9,006 nt of DNA. It comes from Halanaeroarchaeum sp051744605 (GTDB lineage Archaea; Halobacteriota; Halobacteria; Halobacteriales; Halobacteriaceae). Position numbers and translations under genes: made by a program. The stretch covers positions 1 through 9,006 of the forward strand of contig JBNJDE010000091.1 of the NCBI GenBank assembly GCA_051744605.1. The letters are read 5' to 3'. The notes below the pieces were generated by a model, which worked only from the letters and a program-made list of their open reading frames with translations, did no database searches and was not told where the DNA came from. How positions within the stretch are numbered: position 1 is the first letter of the stretch; each line of letters opens with the position of its first letter. This document shows, one piece after another, positions 5,617 through 9,006 of this stretch.

Positions 5617-5626
5617 GGTAGCTACC
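5617..5626. repeat. Perfect 10-base palindrome just upstream of the surface-protein start
   Basis: GGTAGCTACC ends 3 bases before the ATG at 5630. The half-site GCTACC also occurs at 5571-5576, before the possible TATA element. It could be a regulator-binding site or a leader hairpin. It is short enough to be chance. Confidence 0.35.
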
Positions 5627-5629
5627 CGT

Positions 5630-8600
5630 ATGCAACCGGTTATCCGTCGTCTCCTCACGGTCGTCCTCCTCGTCGGTGTAGTCGCCGCTACAGCGGTCGG
5701 TATGACTGCCGTCGCGGGTGCCGACGATGGGGCCGACGTGACCTTCGTCGAAGGGGACATCACGGAGGACACCACCTGGACGGCCGAAGCAGGCCCCTAT
5801 CGAGTGATTCGCGACGTGGACGTGCAGGACGGCACGACCCTCACCGTCGAACCGGGGACCGAGGTGCAGGTCGCCGACGGCCGGACGATAACCGTCGCGG
5901 GATCGCTCGTCGCGAACGGGACGGCCGATGCTCCGGTCACGATTCGCATGACGCCGGGCGCGTCCCCGGCCGCGCGATGGTCGACGCTCCGCTACGAGGG
6001 GACGGCGGACTCGACGCTCTCGCTCTCGAACACGACCGTCCAGGACGCCCACGACGGAATCACCGTCGCGAGCGACGCGGGCGATCTCTCGATACACGAT
6101 GTGACCGTCCGAGACGTCGCGAACCACGGTCTCGCCGTCACGGACGTGACGAACATCCCCGCGATCGACGTCGAGGACTCGACGTTCGCGAACGTCGGCG
6201 GGCACGGCATCGCCGCGACACCGGCGTCCGGGTCCCTGGAGGCCATCTCGCTCGGGACGAGTTCGAACGTGGTCGGCGAACGGGCCCGACATACCCTGAC
6301 GCTGGAACCCGGCGTCGAGGTGACCACGAACGAACTCCGACTCTCCTACGGCGAGCACGGTGACGTCTCGACCGTCGATGCGGGCGCCATCCAGCGGTTC
6401 GGCGTCGATACCGACGGGGATGGCGACGTCGAGCGGTCGCTGACCCAGCACGTCACGGACGTGACCACCACCGACGGCAGGATAGCCATCGACCTGTCAC
6501 GCGCAGTCACGATCGAGGGTGACGAACGCCTCGTCCTCGCGGTCGGCGGAATACGCAATCCCGAGACCCGGGGGATCTACCGGGTCGACGTCGCCGCCGA
6601 CAGGGACGGCGTTCCACAACTCGCGGACGGCGTCCACGCGCCGCTCACCGTCGGTGGCATCTCGAGTGACAACGCCGATACCGACGTGGTGACGCCGACG
6701 GCCATCGAGTCGCTGTCGGTCCGGGAGACGACCTTCGAGGGGATCGGCGGTGCGGGCGTCCGCGTCGACGCGGACGATGTCTCGCGCCTCCGTCTGGCGA
6801 ACAACCGTTTCGACGCGGTCGAGGGGGCGGGCGTCGACCTCCGTGGCCGGACCATCGACGGTCACCTCCGCGGGAACCAGATCAGTGCCGGGGACGCCGG
6901 CATCCGCGTGGCGGTGCGCGACCGGCTCGGCCACCTGACGGTCGCGAGCAACGCCGTCACCGAGAGCGAGAGCGGTCTCGCCATCCGGCAGTCGGGCTCC
7001 AGGGCCCGCGCCTCGCTCGGCATGACCGTCGAGCGCAACGAGTTCGCGGACAACGACCGGTACGGCATCGACGTCGACGCGGACCGGGGCCGACTGAGTG
7101 GCGGGTCGGTGTCCTCGAACGCACTCGTGGCGAACGGCGAGGGAGGGCTTCGACTGGCGACGGACGGGATCCACGGGGTCTCGGTCGCAGACAACCGGAT
7201 CGCCGACAACGACGGCGACGGGATGTGGGTCCGTACCCGGCGACTCGAGTCGGTCTCCATCGCCGGCACCGCCGTGCGAGGGAACGCTGACGATGGCCTG
7301 GCCATCCGGACGTACGCCTCCGCCAGGGACCTCTCGATCCAGAACACCACCGTCGCGGATAACGGCGGCCACGGCGTGTCGATCCGGACCGACCTCGTCG
7401 CCCATGGCCTGACGGTCGCGGATAGCCAGTTCGCGAACAACGCCGGGGCGGGTATCGCCGTCACCAGCCCGCTGACACACGGCGGCTCGGTCGAGATCAC
7501 GGAGAGCGTCGTGGCCGCGAACAACTACGGGATCCACGTCGCGGGGGCACTCCGGGCGAACGTCTCCGAGAACGATATCGTGTACAATACGAACGCCCAC
7601 GCGAGTGCGGTCCCACTGGACGACGTCGAACCCGGAACGGCGATCAGCGTCACCGAGGGGTCGGCCGGCGTGGTCGTCGACCGCGGTGACAGCCACGTCT
7701 CCCTGTCGGACCTCGTCTCGGACCCCCGTATCGACGTGCAACTGGCCACCGTCGGCCCGAACCCCGAGATAGCGGTGGTCCTCCGGACCGACGGCCAGGG
7801 GCACACCCGGTACCAGGAGGCGGCCGCCCTGCCGGTGGCGTCCATCCTCGGCGACATCCCGACGGGCGTCGCGCTTTCGACCCGCGAAACCGCGGGCGTG
7901 ACACTCGCCGAGAACGACGTGTACGACCACCCGCACGGACTGGTGGTCGACGTGGCGCCGCTCATCGACACCAACACGACCGCGCGATTGCTGGTCGAGG
8001 ACGTCCGGACGGTATCCGCCGAGCGGACGTACTGGGGTGCGGAGACCGGTCCGTTCCACGACTCGATACTGCCGTCGGGGACCGGCGATCCGATCGTGAC
8101 GCGAGCGGGCTGGGTCGACTTCGTTCCATACGCCACCGCGGCGAACGGCGACCGGTACGAACGGCCCCAGCCCGCGCTCTCGGCGCCCGCCGAGGCGGTC
8201 CCGAACGAGACCGTCACCCTCGACGGCAGCCGATCGACCGCCCCGAACGGGACGATTGCCCGATATCACTTCGTCGTCGATGGAACGGCCCGGTCGAGGC
8301 CGGCCGATGCCACCCACACGTTCACAATGCCCGAATCGGCGGTGACGACCCGACTCGCCGTCGAGGACGAACTGGGCATCGATAGCGAGGGGGCGGCGAC
8401 CGTGACCGTCGAACGCGCGGAACCGGAGCAGACCACCACGGCGACGACGGCGGCACCGATCACCACGACGTCACAGCCGGGACCGGAAGAGTCGGGGCTG
8501 CTGGGAACCGTCCTCGCCGTCCTCGGCGGCCTCTCCTATCTGGTGGGGGTGGTGCTCGGGACCTACGGCATGTGGTTGACACTTCGTCGGCGCAATCCGC

Positions 8601-8761
8601 CCTACGACGGACGGATCGTCCACGGCTTCGCTATCGGTGGAGTGGTGATCTGGGCCGTCGGGGGACTGATCGTCGGGGACGGTCTCTGGCGAGTAGCCAT
8701 CGCTGCCGGGGCGTTCTGGGCATTCGCCACCGCCATCGCCTACGTACTCGCGAGTCGGTGA
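5630..8761 (+). CDS. Large secreted right-handed beta-helix surface protein with PKD-like domain and three C-terminal membrane helices
   Basis: The 1043-residue protein begins with a signal peptide (MQPVIRRLLTVVLLVG core, likely cleaved after A31 in AGA-DDG). An N-terminal beta-helix cap with TLTVEPGTEV and GSLVANGTADAPVTI (about 54-105) leads into the first repeats. A different beta-rich domain (about 201-327) interrupts them and contains DTDGDGD at 260-266, a possible Ca2+ loop. Further PbH1/NosD-type repeats run about 350-660, with recurring N-x-F/I...GxGI/V patterns. A YWGAETGPF to VDFVPY segment (797-836) resembles the end of NosD-like helices. A PKD-like domain (847-927), a Thr-rich stalk (about 929-956) and helices at 957-985, 996-1015 and 1020-1042 follow; RRR after the first helix suggests a cytoplasmic loop. 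Several N-x-S/T sequons (for example N96) fit glycosylation. An upstream extension to 5387 is rejected because it buries the signal peptide and overlaps the MscS-type gene. A carbohydrate-related or structural role is inferred; no catalytic residues are evident. Confidence 0.9.
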   Translation: MQPVIRRLLTVVLLVGVVAATAVGMTAVAGADDGADVTFVEGDITEDTTWTAEAGPYRVIRDVDVQDGTTLTVEPGTEVQVADGRTITVAGSLVANGTADAPVTIRMTPGASPAARWSTLRYEGTADSTLSLSNTTVQDAHDGITVASDAGDLSIHDVTVRDVANHGLAVTDVTNIPAIDVEDSTFANVGGHGIAATPASGSLEAISLGTSSNVVGERARHTLTLEPGVEVTTNELRLSYGEHGDVSTVDAGAIQRFGVDTDGDGDVERSLTQHVTDVTTTDGRIAIDLSRAVTIEGDERLVLAVGGIRNPETRGIYRVDVAADRDGVPQLADGVHAPLTVGGISSDNADTDVVTPTAIESLSVRETTFEGIGGAGVRVDADDVSRLRLANNRFDAVEGAGVDLRGRTIDGHLRGNQISAGDAGIRVAVRDRLGHLTVASNAVTESESGLAIRQSGSRARASLGMTVERNEFADNDRYGIDVDADRGRLSGGSVSSNALVANGEGGLRLATDGIHGVSVADNRIADNDGDGMWVRTRRLESVSIAGTAVRGNADDGLAIRTYASARDLSIQNTTVADNGGHGVSIRTDLVAHGLTVADSQFANNAGAGIAVTSPLTHGGSVEITESVVAANNYGIHVAGALRANVSENDIVYNTNAHASAVPLDDVEPGTAISVTEGSAGVVVDRGDSHVSLSDLVSDPRIDVQLATVGPNPEIAVVLRTDGQGHTRYQEAAALPVASILGDIPTGVALSTRETAGVTLAENDVYDHPHGLVVDVAPLIDTNTTARLLVEDVRTVSAERTYWGAETGPFHDSILPSGTGDPIVTRAGWVDFVPYATAANGDRYERPQPALSAPAEAVPNETVTLDGSRSTAPNGTIARYHFVVDGTARSRPADATHTFTMPESAVTTRLAVEDELGIDSEGAATVTVERAEPEQTTTATTAAPITTTSQPGPEESGLLGTVLAVLGGLSYLVGVVLGTYGMWLTLRRRNPPYDGRIVHGFAIGGVVIWAVGGLIVGDGLWRVAIAAGAFWAFATAIAYVLASR

Positions 8762-8794
8762 TAATCGGAGACAGTCGTCGTGGTCGTCACGGAA

Positions 8795-8869
8795 GTCCAC
8801 ACCCAGGGGGAGGAGAGAACGGATGTGGACCATGGCCCTTGCGGGCCATGCTACTGGTAGGTGTGGGAC
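8795..8869. repeat. Nested inverted repeats forming a possible RNA fold
   Basis: GTCCACACC (8795-8803) can pair with GGTGTGGGAC (8860-8869) with one bulged G, enclosing the 8831-8850 hairpin. As an alternative, GTCCACA (8795-8801) can pair with TGTGGAC (8824-8830). The two pairings exclude each other, so the segment could switch between folds. No known RNA family was recognised by eye. Confidence 0.35.
8831..8850 (-). terminator. Perfect 8-bp hairpin with GCAA tetraloop on the minus strand
   Basis: CATGGCCC and GGGCCATG flank a 4-base loop that reads TTGC on the plus strand and GCAA on the minus strand; GCAA is a GNRA-type stable RNA tetraloop. It lies 70 bases after the surface-protein stop and directly after a TAG in a minus-strand frame that is open to the window edge. 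No U-run follows on either strand. It may be a terminator between convergent units or part of a small RNA. Confidence 0.4.
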
Positions 8870-9006
8870 GGTGGTATGTATTCCGGTTCGGTAGAGGAGA
8901 TACACACTGACCCATCCGGACTGTCGAGCCGTGCCGTAGACCGATCTGACGACGGGCTGGTGTGAACCCACGAAGTGCGATCGGGCCCACGGCATCTCGA
9001 CGTCAC

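Larger units (their letters stand above)
8762..9006. other. Region without a convincing gene, structured
   Basis: All six frames were read. None shows the G/C third-position bias and acidic composition of the neighbouring genes together with a credible start. A minus-strand frame is open from the window edge to a TAG at 8853-8851 and could be the 3' end of a gene lying beyond the window, but its third positions are clearly less GC-rich than the other genes. The stretch contains nested inverted repeats at 8795-8869 and is otherwise unassigned. Confidence 0.5.

Noticed and set aside
5387..5629. N-terminal extension of the surface protein to an ATG at 5387
   Set aside because: It overlaps the MscS-type gene, is Arg-rich, and would bury a good signal peptide that begins at the ATG at 5630.
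6690..7590. Periodic DNA pattern in the surface-protein gene, considered as a repeat array
   Set aside because: The periodicity is at protein level (beta-helix coils with recurring Asn and Gly codons); no identical DNA repeats or spacers, so not a CRISPR or tandem-repeat array.
6497..8317. Minus-strand open frame of 606 codons opposite the surface protein
   Set aside because: Its repetitive Arg/Val/Asp/Gly composition mirrors the beta-helix coding repeats; no recognisable motif, and the sense frame has a signal peptide, domains and membrane helices.
8471..8995. Minus-strand frame of 174 codons at the right end
   Set aside because: Its second half is antisense to the 3' end of the surface protein, including the Thr-rich stalk and membrane helices; no family pattern was seen.
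8762..9006. tRNA, RNase P RNA or SRP RNA in the right-end non-coding region
   Set aside because: No cloverleaf could be built, the T-arm-like GGTTC strings lack matching stems, and the conserved core motifs of RNase P and SRP RNAs were not found by eye.

Overview
The window is typical haloarchaeal (Halobacteria) chromosome: high GC with strong G/C at codon third positions, acidic proteins rich in Asp and Glu, almost no Shine-Dalgarno sequences, and TATA-like elements centred about 27 bases upstream of start codons, the pattern of leaderless archaeal transcripts. No tRNA, rRNA, CRISPR array or recognisable mobile element was found. I could not run searches, so family names rest on motifs read by eye.

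Region 1 (1-2767, + strand): the 3' end of a chemotaxis/phototaxis transducer (Htr/MCP family) overlaps by 8 bases a soluble GAF-domain histidine kinase. After 26 bases comes a dUTPase of the dCTP-deaminase-like fold. The first two genes look translationally coupled and form a sensory unit; the dUTPase is nucleotide-pool housekeeping that may simply be downstream.

Region 2 (2768-3969, + strand): a compact two-gene unit, in which a 55-residue two-helix membrane protein overlaps a CorA-family divalent-cation transporter by ATGA. A T-rich TATA-like element sits at the leaderless distance before the small gene.

Region 3 (3970-4898): a cluster of very small genes. A 39-residue acidic protein (+) meets a roughly 99-residue unknown protein (-) tail to tail with no intergenic base; the six-base palindrome TGATCA supplies both stop codons. 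Next on the minus strand is a 30-residue two-knuckle zinc-ribbon microprotein with a clear TATA box and a hairpin-plus-T6 terminator-like structure behind it. An AT-rich island (about 4739-4800) separates it from the next gene.

Region 4 (4899-8761): a short MscS-type channel lacking the usual C-terminal cage domain (-) is divergent from a 1043-residue secreted, membrane-anchored surface protein (+). The latter has a signal peptide, right-handed beta-helix repeats interrupted by another beta-rich domain with an Asp-rich possible Ca2+ loop, a PKD-like domain, a Thr-rich stalk and three C-terminal membrane helices. CorA, MscS and the surface protein give the window an envelope and ion/osmotic flavour, but no shared regulation is visible.

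Region 5 (8762-9006): no convincing gene. It holds a perfect 8-bp hairpin that reads with a GCAA tetraloop on the minus strand, nested within further inverted repeats; it may be a terminator or a small structured RNA.

I found no clearly new multi-gene system. The least ordinary items are the small proteins, the surface protein's architecture and the structured 3' region.
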